The notes under the pieces were generated by a model, which searched no databases, was not told the origin of the DNA, and worked only from the letters and a program-made list of their open reading frames with translations. Below, piece by piece: positions 16,744 to 28,810 of a DNA stretch of 64,000 nt (its first letter is position 1; each line of letters opens with the position of its first letter). This DNA comes from Lactobacillus johnsonii. Its GTDB lineage: Bacteria; Bacillota; Bacilli; Lactobacillales; Lactobacillaceae. A program made the translations under genes and the position numbers. The stretch spans positions 310,001 to 374,000 of the forward strand of contig NZ_CP047409.1 of NCBI RefSeq assembly GCF_013487865.1. The letters are read 5' to 3'.

Positions 16744-19419
16744 ATGAAATATTTAAGTAAAAAAGAAAAAAAGATTTTAAAGGTAAGCCTAATAAGTTGT
16801 TTAACAACTATAGTTCTCTTTTTCCTTTTATCTACTTTGACCGATTGTAACCCAATCTTTGGGGGAGTTCTGTATAGTGGGGATTTACCAAATCAATATT
16901 TGTCCTTCTTTCAATATTATCGTCATTTAATGCTCGGTAATTGGAGTAGCGCAGGATTTAGTTTTCTCAATGGTTTGGGTGGAGATATGGCCGGAAATAT
17001 TGGCTATTATCTTCTTAGCCCACTCAATTTTATTGTGTTCCTTTTCCCAGCAAGTAAAATGAATATTGCTGTGTATATTATTATCCTGATCAAATTAGGT
17101 TTAATGAGTGGAACCTTTACTTGGCTGACTTTGAAATGGTTTAAGTTTAAGTATCAAGCATATCCTGTCTTTTTAGGAATTGCTTATGGCTTAAGCGGAT
17201 ATTCGATTGCCTATGCTGGAAATGTAATGTGGTTTGATGGTTTAGTCTTACTTCCGTTAATTTCCTATGCATTGATCAGAGGAATCAAGAAGAATGTTTG
17301 GCTGGCTTACAGTGTTTTACTAGCATGTGCTATCATTTTTAATTACTATATTGGCTACATGATTTGTATCTTTTTAGTAATATTGTTTTTGGCATATACA
17401 GTTAACAATTTTGAAAATCGCAAAACTTTTCTTCATCAATTTACCGGTTTTGCAATTAGTTCAATCATTAGTGGGTTAATCAGCGCAGTAGTTATCCTGC
17501 CAACTTTCTTTAACCTTTCTAGCAATAAGTTATCTCAGGCAGACTTTAATTCTAATTTTGAAATTAAAACTTTAATTAGTGGCGGAAAAGCTGTTTCAAG
17601 ATTATTTATTGGTGATACTTACAATGATTGGGCACCAATTTTTGTTGGTACGTTAGTTTTAATTGTATTTATTCTTTACTTTATTGATGGACGTAACTCT
17701 ATCAAAGAAAGAATTACTAATCTAGTTATTGGACTATTTTTTGTGTTGAGTATTACTGTGCCAAAAATCTATCTCTTTTGGCATGGTGGTCAACAAACTA
17801 TTGCTTATCCATATCGTTTTGGATTTATTATTGTATTCTGGTTTTTACTTTTGGCGGCAAAAGAACTCTCTAATTTAAGTGAGTATCGAAAAGAAAGTAA
17901 AAACGAAAGACTCATTGCTGCTGGAATTTACTTACTTGTTAGTTTAGCAGCTGTATATATTCGTCGTAGAATTGGACCATGGAATGGTTATGCTTGGCTG
18001 GCAGTTGTCCTAGTAATTATATTTGGAATCTTGGTTTATTTCTCTGATAAACGATTTGTTCGTGTAACTTTATTATTGGTAGGATTAGTTGAATTAGCCG
18101 GTAATGCCTATATTGGTTTGAATCACCTCGGAATGAAAAGTGGAGCATATCCATCTTATGTGTCTGAGAATCAGAGTATTATTTCTCGAATTCCAAATTC
18201 TGATAAAACGGGTAGATTGGCTAAAAACTATGAACTAAATAATGATCGCGGTGAGGGATACACTTTTAATTACCGGGGGATGGAAGAATTTTCATCAAAT
18301 AATGATTCTCGCATTAGTTCATTAATGACTGATCTTGGTTTTTCAACTTTTCGTTATTTCTACTATTATCAAACAGGTACTGTAGTAACAGATGCTATTT
18401 TTAATGTAAAAACGTTTATTAATAGTTCACTTTCTAATCAAAGTGTTTCACCAGAATACATTAGCTATGGTTTGAGAAATGATTTAAAGAATCATCCTGT
18501 AATTCTAAAACAGGGTGATAAGACGGCCTATCGAAATGAAACTTTACCTTTTGCCTTTGCAGGTGGTTTAGCTAATAAGCTGAAGTTTAAAGAAGAAAAT
18601 CCAGTATATAATCAAAATTTGGTTTTAAATTCTTTAACTCAAACTAAAAAAGATGTTTTGAGCTATAGCTCTAAAAATGCTGAAATTAATTCTAAGAATA
18701 TAAATCTTAAATTTAAGAAAGGTAAATTTAAAGCTAAGAGAACTTCCGAAAATCCTGGTACTATAACCTTTACATATAGCAATTTGAAACCTGATCAAGT
18801 TGGTTATATCCGCTTTAGTAAGAATTTAATGGAGCAGATTGTGGTTTTAAATAGCTATCAAATGAAGCAAAAGCCGGATTACCGTTTACCATTTACTGTC
18901 TCAATTAATGGAAAAGATGTTCATCTTCAACAATACACAGATCAACTTATTGGAGTTCAAGCTGATAAAGACGGAAAACTGGTAGTGAAGATGACTTTAG
19001 ACGGAAAGTCAAATGAAGTTGAGTTTAAATATCCACGTTTTGTGAATATTGATCAAACTGCATTAGAAGATAAGGTTAAAAAAGCTCAAAATAATCGCAT
19101 GAAGTTTTCTGCGTTTAGGGATAGCTATGTAGCTGGAACAGTAAAGACTGATAAAAATGAAAACTTAGCAACCACCATTCCTTACAGTAAAGGATGGCGA
19201 GCAGAAGTTGACGGAAAACCAGTTAAAATTAATCGAACTTTGAAAGTGTTTATTGGCTTAAAATTAAAGCCGGGAACGCATCAAATAACTTTCAAATATA
19301 GAACACCTGGTTTTGTCATCGGTGCTTTACTAAGTCTTATCGGTATTATTGCCTTAGCTGTATATACGGTCTATCTAAAGAAAAATAAAACATCTATTAG
19401 TCAGAAAACTAATAAATAG
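16744..19419 (+). CDS. YfhO family multispanning membrane protein (first of two tandem copies)
   Basis: About 891 residues. The N-terminal half has roughly 12 membrane helices. The first loop contains CNPIFGGVLYSGDLPNQYLSFFQYYR, with the acidic D of the GT-C type fold. The C-terminal ~350 residues form an extracytoplasmic beta-rich domain, closed by a final helix (FVIGALLSLIGIIALAVYTVYL). YfhO proteins are implicated in sugar modification of lipoteichoic acid or other surface glycans with polyprenyl-linked donors; the substrate here is unknown. The start is uncertain: ATG 16744 is preferred, but TTG 16732 is in frame and the purine-rich site AAAGGAG is buried in the preceding terminator. Confidence 0.82.
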   Translation: MKYLSKKEKKILKVSLISCLTTIVLFFLLSTLTDCNPIFGGVLYSGDLPNQYLSFFQYYRHLMLGNWSSAGFSFLNGLGGDMAGNIGYYLLSPLNFIVFLFPASKMNIAVYIIILIKLGLMSGTFTWLTLKWFKFKYQAYPVFLGIAYGLSGYSIAYAGNVMWFDGLVLLPLISYALIRGIKKNVWLAYSVLLACAIIFNYYIGYMICIFLVILFLAYTVNNFENRKTFLHQFTGFAISSIISGLISAVVILPTFFNLSSNKLSQADFNSNFEIKTLISGGKAVSRLFIGDTYNDWAPIFVGTLVLIVFILYFIDGRNSIKERITNLVIGLFFVLSITVPKIYLFWHGGQQTIAYPYRFGFIIVFWFLLLAAKELSNLSEYRKESKNERLIAAGIYLLVSLAAVYIRRRIGPWNGYAWLAVVLVIIFGILVYFSDKRFVRVTLLLVGLVELAGNAYIGLNHLGMKSGAYPSYVSENQSIISRIPNSDKTGRLAKNYELNNDRGEGYTFNYRGMEEFSSNNDSRISSLMTDLGFSTFRYFYYYQTGTVVTDAIFNVKTFINSSLSNQSVSPEYISYGLRNDLKNHPVILKQGDKTAYRNETLPFAFAGGLANKLKFKEENPVYNQNLVLNSLTQTKKDVLSYSSKNAEINSKNINLKFKKGKFKAKRTSENPGTITFTYSNLKPDQVGYIRFSKNLMEQIVVLNSYQMKQKPDYRLPFTVSINGKDVHLQQYTDQLIGVQADKDGKLVVKMTLDGKSNEVEFKYPRFVNIDQTALEDKVKKAQNNRMKFSAFRDSYVAGTVKTDKNENLATTIPYSKGWRAEVDGKPVKINRTLKVFIGLKLKPGTHQITFKYRTPGFVIGALLSLIGIIALAVYTVYLKKNKTSISQKTNK

Positions 19420-19434
19420 GTGAAATAAAGATTG

Positions 19435-19462
19435 TACACCCCTCTAAAATTAGAGGGGTGTA
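19435..19462 (+). terminator. Perfect inverted repeat between the two yfhO genes, probable weak terminator
   Basis: The 11-bp stem TACACCCCTCT/AGAGGGGTGTA with an A/T loop is followed only by a short T stretch (TATTTAG). It may terminate weakly or simply be an RNA-stabilising hairpin. Confidence 0.55.
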
Positions 19463-19481
19463 TTTAGAATTAAGGATAATA

Positions 19482-22124
19482 ATGAAAAAGTTGAGTAAAG
19501 AAAAGAAAAATATTCTGAAACTGTGTTTGATAAGTTTCGGAATAACTATAGCGATTTTCCTAATTGTATCTAGTTTGGCAAATTGTAATCCGTTTTTAGG
19601 TGGAGTTTTATGGGGCGGAGATTTACCAGATGAATATCTATCATTTTTTCAATATCTTCGTCGTTTGATTTTAGGAAACTGGAACAATTTGCAATTTAGT
19701 TTTGCTAATGGGTTAGGCGCGGATATGGCTGGAAACATTGGTTACTATCTTGCTAGCCCATTTAATTTACTAATTTTATTATTCCCAGCTAGTCAAATAA
19801 ATTTAGCACTTTATGTAATAATTATTATCAAATTAGGTTTAGCTAGTGCAGCATTTACATTTTTAATCTTAAATTTTTTCAATTTTAAAAATCAGATCTA
19901 TTCAGTTTTTCTGGGAATTATTTATGGATTAAGTGGATACTGCATCGGATATGGAGCAAATTTAATGTGGCTCGATGGGGTAATCCTATTACCATTAATT
20001 ATTTATGCTCTGATCAAAGGTTTAGTTAAAAGACACTGGACTCTTTATATTGTCTTGCTAGCATGTGCCATAATTTTTAACTATTATATTGGTTACATGA
20101 TTTGTATCTTCATGGTAATTGCCTTTTGTGCTTATACAATCAATAATTTTAAGGATAAAAAAATATTCATCCAGCAGATAATTGATTTTGTAATAAGTTC
20201 ACTAATTAGTGGGCTAATTAGTGCGGTTATTACTTTACCAACCTGGATGAATTTATCTAATAATAAATTTGCTGAACACACTATCAATGAAGGTTTTAGA
20301 CTAAGTCCAGTTTCTTCAATTGCTAAAAGCATATCTGCTCTCTTTATGAAAAATACCTTTAATGGATCGCCCCTTTTATTTATTGGTACTTTGGCAATAA
20401 TTATTTTTATTTTGTACTTTATCGATAATAAGAATTCAAAAAAAGAAAGAATTATTAACTTAGTGATTGGTTTAGTTTTTCTACTAAGTTTGGTTCAAAC
20501 AAAAATCTATCTTTTCTGGCATGGAGGACAAAAACCAGTTGGTTTTCCATATAGATTTAGCTTTATTATTATCTTTTGGATTTTATTATTAGCCGCAAAA
20601 GAATTAGCAGGTTTTGATTTAAAGAAAAAACAACTTCTATTAGCATCAGGAATCTACTTCGTTGTTGGACTTTTAGTGACTGTCTTAAGACTGCACTATG
20701 GAAAATACGATATGTATATGTTGGTTTCGCTGGGCTTAATTATTTTGTTTAGTATTTTACTTTATTTTTCAGACCATAAATCATTTCGTTTTGTTCTCGT
20801 GATGGTAGGAGTAGTAGAGATTGCTATTAGTAGTTATCTTATGTTGGATCGAATAGGGATGAGAAGTAATATATACTCTAATTATGTAACTGAAAACCAA
20901 GAGTTATTTGATCATTTGCCAGCTAGTGTTAAAAGTAAAAGAATAGCCAAAAATTATTTTTTAAATAATGATCGTGGCGAAAGCTACGCATTTAACTACA
21001 AAGGAGCAGAGATTTTTTCTTCTAATAATGATCCCAAAATTAGTAAATTATATGCTAACTTAGGATTATCAGCATATGGTTATTATTATTTCTATAAAAC
21101 CGGAACAGTAGTGACTGATGCTATTTTCAATATTGGTGGTTTTATTGATAATTCCTTACCAAGTCAGAGTATCTCCCCTGAATATATTAGTTATGGGCTG
21201 AGAGATGATTTGAAAAATAATCCAATTTTATTAAAAGAAAAGCAGTACACAGCATATCGAACTGATACATTACCACTTGTTTTTGCTGGTAACTTATCTA
21301 ATAATTTAAAATTTAAGAGTAATGATCCTGTTTATAATCAAAATCTAGTTTTAAATTCGTTAACTCAAACTCAAGGAAATGTCTTAACTTATAGTCCAAA
21401 AGTTGCAAAAATTAAAGTAACTGATAGTAAATTGAATCAGGAAAAGAAGAAGTTTACAGTCACTCGGACATCTGATAAAGAGGGAAGTGTAACTTTTACT
21501 TTTGACGGTTTGAAACCAAAAGAAACGGCCTATGTTCAATTTGGTAAAGATTTAATGGGATTTGCGGATCCACTAACTACTTATCATGCAAGTCAGGATG
21601 GAAATAATAAACCTGAATTAAGTATTACCATTAATAAAAAAGATGTTCGACTTCAATCACAAGTTAAACAACTAATTGGTGTTCGAGCAAATCAAAAAGG
21701 ACAGGTCCAAATTAAGTGGAGCCTAGCAGGAAATAAACGAATTCTGACTAGCGAAATACCACGTTTAGTAAATATTAATTCAACTTTATTGCGATCTAAA
21801 GTTTCACAAGTTAATAATAAAAAACAGATGCACTTAACAACTTTTAGAGATAATTATCTATCGGGAAAAATAAATACCACTAAAAATGAAAATCTGGTAA
21901 CTACTATTCCATACAGTAGAGGCTGGAAAGTAAAAGTAGATGGTAAACCAGTTAAGGTGAGCCGAACTTTGGATGTATTTATTGGTTTAGATATGAAACC
22001 TGGTAAACATACTGTAGTAATGAGATATAGGACTCCTGGATTGCTTATTGGAGTTATAACAAGTATCATAGGTATAATCTTACTAGTGGTATTTAATGGG
22101 TACTTGGAAAAGAAAAAATATTAG
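19482..22124 (+). CDS. YfhO family multispanning membrane protein (second tandem copy)
   Basis: About 880 residues and colinear with the upstream copy over its full length. It shares CNPFLGGVLWGGDLPDEYLSFFQYLRR, GADMAGNIGYYLASP, the cytoplasmic/helix segment ACAIIFNYYIGYMICIF, and the C-terminal NENLVTTIPYSRGW block. The pair clearly arose by gene duplication and has since diverged. The start at ATG 19482 is supported by AAGGA six bases upstream; an in-frame GTG at 19458 falls in the preceding hairpin. Its role is inferred as surface glycan (teichoic acid) sugar transfer, as for its neighbour. The two copies could handle different acceptors or sugars. Confidence 0.82.
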   Translation: MKKLSKEKKNILKLCLISFGITIAIFLIVSSLANCNPFLGGVLWGGDLPDEYLSFFQYLRRLILGNWNNLQFSFANGLGADMAGNIGYYLASPFNLLILLFPASQINLALYVIIIIKLGLASAAFTFLILNFFNFKNQIYSVFLGIIYGLSGYCIGYGANLMWLDGVILLPLIIYALIKGLVKRHWTLYIVLLACAIIFNYYIGYMICIFMVIAFCAYTINNFKDKKIFIQQIIDFVISSLISGLISAVITLPTWMNLSNNKFAEHTINEGFRLSPVSSIAKSISALFMKNTFNGSPLLFIGTLAIIIFILYFIDNKNSKKERIINLVIGLVFLLSLVQTKIYLFWHGGQKPVGFPYRFSFIIIFWILLLAAKELAGFDLKKKQLLLASGIYFVVGLLVTVLRLHYGKYDMYMLVSLGLIILFSILLYFSDHKSFRFVLVMVGVVEIAISSYLMLDRIGMRSNIYSNYVTENQELFDHLPASVKSKRIAKNYFLNNDRGESYAFNYKGAEIFSSNNDPKISKLYANLGLSAYGYYYFYKTGTVVTDAIFNIGGFIDNSLPSQSISPEYISYGLRDDLKNNPILLKEKQYTAYRTDTLPLVFAGNLSNNLKFKSNDPVYNQNLVLNSLTQTQGNVLTYSPKVAKIKVTDSKLNQEKKKFTVTRTSDKEGSVTFTFDGLKPKETAYVQFGKDLMGFADPLTTYHASQDGNNKPELSITINKKDVRLQSQVKQLIGVRANQKGQVQIKWSLAGNKRILTSEIPRLVNINSTLLRSKVSQVNNKKQMHLTTFRDNYLSGKINTTKNENLVTTIPYSRGWKVKVDGKPVKVSRTLDVFIGLDMKPGKHTVVMRYRTPGLLIGVITSIIGIILLVVFNGYLEKKKY

Positions 22125-22130
22125 TCAAAG

Positions 22131-22163
22131 AATAAAGTCTATAATTTATAGGCTTTATTTTTT
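22131..22163 (+). terminator. Intrinsic terminator after the second yfhO
   Basis: The stem AATAAAG-CTATAA/TATAG-CTTTATT with one mismatch is followed by six T. It directly abuts the AGGAG ribosome site of hslO. Confidence 0.75.
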
Positions 22164-22177
22164 AGGAGAAAGAAAAA

Positions 22178-23053
22178 ATGAAAGATTATTTAGTAAAAGC
22201 AATTGATAAAACTAAGAATTTACGATTAATTACGGTTGATGCTAAAGATTTAGTAAGTGAAGCACAAAAAAGACATGATACTTGGAGTGCATCTTCAGCT
22301 GTGCTTGGAAGAACACTTATTGGAGGATTACTCTTGTCAGCAGCTTTATTGAAAGATAAAGATGAATTAACTGTTAGGTTACTTGGAAATGGTCTAGTGG
22401 GAGCAACTATTGTAACAGCAAAAGCTGATCTAACAATTAAAGGATATATCCAAAATCCTCATATAGCCCTTCCACCTAAAAAAGATGGACATATCGATGT
22501 GGCAAAAGCCGTTGGAAAAGGTTGGCTTGAGGTAACCAAAGATCAAGGTTTGAAGGAACCATATACAGGTCAAGTTCCAATTGTTAGTGGGGAGATTGCA
22601 GAAGATTTTACATATTATCTAGCCAAATCAGAGCAAATTCCTTCAGCTGTTGGTCTATCAGTATTTGTTGAGCCTAATAATGAGATTGGGGCAGCTGGCG
22701 GATTTATTTTACAGGCATTACCTGGAGCTACTGATGAGCAATTGGCTGAAGTTGAAAAGAGAATCAAGGCTCTTCCTAATCTTTCTACTTTATTTTTAGA
22801 TGGAATGACACCTGAAAATTTGGCAGAGAGAATCTTAGGGACTGATTGTAAAATTTTAGCTAAAGAAGATGTTTCTTTTGCTTGTGATTGTTCGAAAGAA
22901 AAATATAGTCAAATCTTGGCTACCTTAAAACCAGCACAATTAAAAGAAATGATTGAGAAGGATCATGGCGCAGAGTTAGTTTGCCGCTTTTGTAAAGAAA
23001 AATATCATTTTACTGAAGATGAGTTAAAAGATGTCCTTAAGAAGGCAAATTAA
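22178..23053 (+). CDS. hslO: Redox-regulated chaperone Hsp33
   Basis: A holdase that is activated when oxidative stress releases zinc from four cysteines. The 291 residues show the family N-terminus (MKDYLVKAIDKTKNLRLITVDAKDLV) and GGFILQALPGA. The zinc site is CDC (C236, C238) with CRFC (C269, C272); all four ligands are present. AGGAG stands ten bases before the ATG. The order ftsH ... hslO-dusB-lysS is the common lactic acid bacterium arrangement, here with two yfhO genes inserted between ftsH and hslO. Confidence 0.96.
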   Translation: MKDYLVKAIDKTKNLRLITVDAKDLVSEAQKRHDTWSASSAVLGRTLIGGLLLSAALLKDKDELTVRLLGNGLVGATIVTAKADLTIKGYIQNPHIALPPKKDGHIDVAKAVGKGWLEVTKDQGLKEPYTGQVPIVSGEIAEDFTYYLAKSEQIPSAVGLSVFVEPNNEIGAAGGFILQALPGATDEQLAEVEKRIKALPNLSTLFLDGMTPENLAERILGTDCKILAKEDVSFACDCSKEKYSQILATLKPAQLKEMIEKDHGAELVCRFCKEKYHFTEDELKDVLKKAN

Positions 23054-23112
23054 AGTGGTGTGTAATGAATAGTTTTGCTATGATATTAGGGTATTTGAAA
23101 GGGTGAGCAAGT

Positions 23113-25676
<2,564 letters not shown>

Positions 25677-25683
25677 TTTTACT

Positions 25684-25717
25684 AAATAGACTGTCTTAGA
25701 GGACGGTCTATTTTTTT
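25684..25717 (+). terminator. Intrinsic terminator after lysS
   Basis: The 12-bp stem AAATAGACTGTC/GACGGTCTATTT with one G-T pair is followed by seven T. Confidence 0.9.
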
Positions 25718-25739
25718 CGATATTTTTTCAAAAAAGTAC

Positions 25740-25767
25740 TTGCAATAAAAAGATGTTTTGCTATACT
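25740..25767 (+). promoter_or_regulatory. Promoter of the tRNA genes
   Basis: TTGCAA (25740-25745), a 16-base spacer and TATACT (25762-25767), the latter with a TG extension, stand 12 bases before tRNA-Gly. Confidence 0.75.
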
Positions 25768-25779
25768 AATAAATGTACT

Positions 25780-25854
25780 GCGGAAGTAGTTCAGTGGTAG
25801 AACATCACCTTGCCATGGTGGGGGTCGCGGGTTCGAATCCCGTCTTCCGCTCCA
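25780..25854 (+). tRNA. tRNA-Gly (anticodon GCC)
   Basis: A complete cloverleaf. The acceptor stem is GCGGAAG/CTTCCGC. The D arm is GTTC-AGTGGTA-GAAC. The anticodon arm is TCACC-TTGCCAT-GGTGG with anticodon GCC. The T arm has TTCGAAT. The 3' CCA is encoded (25852-25854). Confidence 0.97.
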
Positions 25855-25859
25855 GTATA

Positions 25860-25890
25860 AAAGACTCACCGAAGTGTGAGTCTTTTTTTG
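25860..25890 (+). terminator. Terminator-like hairpin between the two tRNA genes
   Basis: The perfect 10-bp stem AAAGACTCAC/GTGAGTCTTT with a 6-base loop is followed by a T run that ends about six bases before tRNA-Pro. It leaves no room for a separate promoter of tRNA-Pro downstream of it. Confidence 0.8.
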
Positions 25891-25895
25891 TTATT

Positions 25896-25969
<74 letters not shown>

Positions 25970-25986
25970 TTGAATATTATTTTATT

Positions 25987-26023
25987 AAAAAGTTCGTCTT
26001 GGGTTAGAAAGACGAACTTTTTT
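25987..26023 (+). terminator. Intrinsic terminator after tRNA-Pro
   Basis: The 13-bp stem AAAAGTTCGTCTT/AAGACGAACTTTT is followed by T. Confidence 0.92.
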
Positions 26024-26053
26024 GTATATAATGTTCATGAAAATATCAAATGG

Positions 26054-26082
26054 TTTACATTTACTAAATGTAAGTGATAATA
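26054..26082 (+). promoter_or_regulatory. Promoter of clpC with a perfect palindrome in the spacer
   Basis: TTTACA (26054-26059) and GATAAT (26076-26081), spaced 16 bases apart, form a plausible promoter. Starting one base into the -35 and filling most of the spacer is the 19-base palindrome TTACATTTACTAAATGTAA (26055-26073; arms of 9, centre C). Its position suggests a repressor operator. No CtsR-type heptad direct repeat (GGTCAAA) is seen in this intergenic region. Confidence 0.6.
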
Positions 26083-26134
26083 TATTTGTCTAAAGATTGT
26101 AATATTGATCTTAAAAGAAGTAAGGCGGTGCAAA

Positions 26135-28603
26135 ATGGAAAAATCATATAGTGATAGTGCAAAAAATGTTCTTGAAATTGCTAAAGAGCAAGCACAAAAC
26201 TTTCACCATCGAATTATTGGAACAGAGCATGTTCTGCTTGCTTTAGTAATTGAAGCTAATGGGGATGCTGGAAAACTTTTGCGTGAAAGAAATGTAACAC
26301 CAACCTTAGTGCGAGAAGAAATTGAAAGATATACTGGTTATGGTTCAAGTCCAAAGGCAACATACATGGAAATGTCCCCCCGCTTAAGTCTAGTTTTGAA
26401 TTTTGCTAAACAAAAGGCTGACGAATTAGGGATTGCTCAAATTGAGACAAAACATATTTTGCTAGGTTTGTTAGCTAGTGATCAAATTTTAGCAAGTTTA
26501 ATTTTGAAAAATATTGGTGTAGATCCACGAGATTTAAGTCAGGATGTAAATGACAGTTTCATGGATGGTTCTGGGGAAGAAGATAATGTTCTTGGTATTT
26601 CTTCAGCCACTGGCATGAAAAAAGGTAAGTCACTGACTCCAAATTTAGATAAAGTTAGTGTGAATCTAAATAAAAGAGCCCGTGAAGGTGCAATTGACCC
26701 AGTAATTGGTAGAGATAAAGAAATAAAAAGAGTAATTCAAATCTTATCTCGAAGAACTAAAAATAATCCTGTTTTAGTGGGAGAACCGGGTGTTGGTAAG
26801 ACTGCAGTTGCACAAGGAATAGCAGCCGCAATTGTAAATCATGAAGTTCCAGATACTCTAGCTAAAAAACGAGTTATGGCATTGGACATGGGAAGTTTAA
26901 TTGCTGGAACTAAATATCGTGGTGAATTTGAAGATAGAATGAAGAAAATTCTAAAAGAAATTCAACGTGATGGTTCTGTCATCTTATTTGTTGATGAAAT
27001 GCATACTTTGATTGGTGCAGGTGGAGCAGAAGGCGCAATTGATGCTTCAAATATCTTAAAGCCTTCATTAGCACGTGGTGATATTCAAATGATTGGTGCT
27101 ACTACTTTTGATGAGTACCAAAAATATATTGAAAAAGATCAAGCTTTAGCAAGACGTTTTCAACAAGTAAAAATTGGTGAACCTTCAAAAGAAGAAACTG
27201 TGGATATTTTAAAGGGCTTGCGCTCTAAATATGAAAAATTCCACAATGTAAAAATTGAAGATGAAGCAATTAAGGATGCAGTTGAATTTTCAACACGTTA
27301 TATTGCTAATCGGTTCTTACCTGATAAAGCTATTGATTTGATTGATGAAGCAAGTGCAGCTGTAAAAATTCAAGCAATTGGTAAAAGTGATCCACGTTTA
27401 ACAAAACTTGATACGCAAATTAATGATGTTATTCATCAAAAAGAACAGGCTGCAGAGAATCAAAATTTTGTTCAAGCAGCTAAATTACGGGATGAAGAAA
27501 ATAAGCTTACACAGGATCGGGATAAATTAATCGAAAAAGTAGAGAATAAAAACTCTAAAAAGTCGATTGTTGATTCTGATAAGATCGCTCAAATTGTATC
27601 TGAATGGACTGGTGTGCCTGTTACTAGGATGAAGAAGAGTGAAACAAAACGTTTAGCTCACTTAGAAAATATTTTACATGAACGTGTAATTGGACAGGAC
27701 GAAGCTATTAGTGCCGTAAGTCGAGCAATTAGACGAAGCAGAAGCGGGATTAAGGATGAAAATCGTCCAATCGGTTCATTCTTATTCTTAGGACTTACTG
27801 GTGTTGGTAAGACAGAATTAGCTAAAGCTCTTGCTGCAGCAGTGTTTGGCTCAGAACGCAATATTATTCGTGTCGACATGTCTGAATACATGGATCAGAT
27901 TGCAACAAGCAAATTAATTGGTTCGGCACCGGGATATGTAGGATACGAAGAAGGCGGTCAGCTTTCAGAACGTGTAAGACGTAATCCATATTCCGTAATT
28001 TTGTTAGATGAGGTAGAAAAAGCTCATCCAGATGTGTTTAATTTATTGCTTCAAGTTTTAGATGAAGGATTTTTAACTGATTCTAAAGGTAGAAAAGTCG
28101 ATTTTAGAAATACAATTATTATCATGACTTCTAACCTTGGTTCACGTAGTTTACAAGAAGATAAAACAGTTGGATTTGCAGCTGATAATGCCGATAAGAA
28201 TAAACTTCAACAAGAAAAAGTTACGGCAGCAGTTAAACAATTCTTCAGACCAGAATTTTTAAACAGAATTGATGAAACAGTTGTCTTTGATAGTTTAACT
28301 AAGAAGCAATTGCGTGAAATTGTTAGCTTGATGACCGGTCATTTAGTAGATCGTTTAGCTAAAAAAGATGTAACCTTAAAGATTTCACCAGCAGCTTTAG
28401 ATGTATTAGCTAAAAATGGATTTGATCCAGAGATGGGTGCCCGTCCATTACGTCGTGCAATTCAACATGAACTTGAAGATGTAATTGCTGAAGATTTAAT
28501 TAGTGAAAAGATTAAGGCTGGTCAAATTGTAAAAATTGGAGCCCATCAGGGTAAATTAAAATTTACAATTGTTGATAAAGAGAAGACTTTAGTTAAAAAT
28601 TAG
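26135..28603 (+). CDS. clpC: ATP-dependent Clp protease ATP-binding subunit ClpC
   Basis: A hexameric AAA+ unfoldase that feeds proteins to ClpP. The 822 residues show the N-domain repeats ([17 protein letters not shown] and [19 protein letters not shown], about 5-145) and the first AAA module with GEPGVGKT (K222). A UVR-like middle segment (about 420-450, [15 protein letters not shown]) identifies ClpC rather than ClpA or ClpE. The second AAA module has GLTGVGKTE (K559) and [11 protein letters not shown] 26135 has AAGGCGG about eight bases upstream; an in-frame ATT/ATG extension of ten codons lacks support. There is no ctsR, mcsA or mcsB beside it, so regulation differs from B. subtilis. Confidence 0.93.
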   Translation: MEKSYSDSAKNVLEIAKEQAQNFHHRIIGTEHVLLALVIEANGDAGKLLRERNVTPTLVREEIERYTGYGSSPKATYMEMSPRLSLVLNFAKQKADELGIAQIETKHILLGLLASDQILASLILKNIGVDPRDLSQDVNDSFMDGSGEEDNVLGISSATGMKKGKSLTPNLDKVSVNLNKRAREGAIDPVIGRDKEIKRVIQILSRRTKNNPVLVGEPGVGKTAVAQGIAAAIVNHEVPDTLAKKRVMALDMGSLIAGTKYRGEFEDRMKKILKEIQRDGSVILFVDEMHTLIGAGGAEGAIDASNILKPSLARGDIQMIGATTFDEYQKYIEKDQALARRFQQVKIGEPSKEETVDILKGLRSKYEKFHNVKIEDEAIKDAVEFSTRYIANRFLPDKAIDLIDEASAAVKIQAIGKSDPRLTKLDTQINDVIHQKEQAAENQNFVQAAKLRDEENKLTQDRDKLIEKVENKNSKKSIVDSDKIAQIVSEWTGVPVTRMKKSETKRLAHLENILHERVIGQDEAISAVSRAIRRSRSGIKDENRPIGSFLFLGLTGVGKTELAKALAAAVFGSERNIIRVDMSEYMDQIATSKLIGSAPGYVGYEEGGQLSERVRRNPYSVILLDEVEKAHPDVFNLLLQVLDEGFLTDSKGRKVDFRNTIIIMTSNLGSRSLQEDKTVGFAADNADKNKLQQEKVTAAVKQFFRPEFLNRIDETVVFDSLTKKQLREIVSLMTGHLVDRLAKKDVTLKISPAALDVLAKNGFDPEMGARPLRRAIQHELEDVIAEDLISEKIKAGQIVKIGAHQGKLKFTIVDKEKTLVKN

Positions 28604-28607
28604 TTTT

Positions 28608-28636
28608 TTGACAAATTAGTAATATAAGTGTAAAAT
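28608..28636 (+). promoter_or_regulatory. Strong promoter of the rpoB leader
   Basis: The consensus -35 TTGACA (28608-28613), exactly 17 bases, and the -10 TAAAAT (28631-28636). Confidence 0.85.
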
Positions 28637-28642
28637 ACTAAA

Positions 28643-28733
28643 CGTTTAAAAGGCTGAAATTCAGGATTTCGCTGATCTATTGTCCAGCGAGATGATAAAA
28701 CAAAAACGACATTTACGTTGTTTTTGTTTTTTT
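28643..28733 (+). ncRNA. Structured 5' leader of rpoB (Lacto-rpoB motif), ending in an intrinsic terminator
   Basis: The RNA starts just after the strong promoter and holds at least one clear hairpin, TCGCTG/CAGCGA (28669-28674 with 28685-28690). A terminator follows: 28697-28710 paired with 28717-28730, with one G-T pair and a T run to 28733. A conserved RNA called Lacto-rpoB is known upstream of rpoB in Lactobacillales; assignment to that family is from position and lineage and was not checked against a covariance model. The terminator lies about 70 bases before rpoB, so the leader could attenuate rpoBC or give a separate short RNA. Confidence 0.7.
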
Positions 28734-28810
28734 GTACCCAAATTTTGACTTTTTGCAATTTGTAACACAAATGTAATATTTAGATTCTTATATAAGAAAG
28801 GATGTTTTCT

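Noticed and set aside
26024..26134. CtsR binding site upstream of clpC
   Set aside because: Looked for the GGTCAAA-type tandem heptads and found none; only the unrelated palindrome at 26055-26073.
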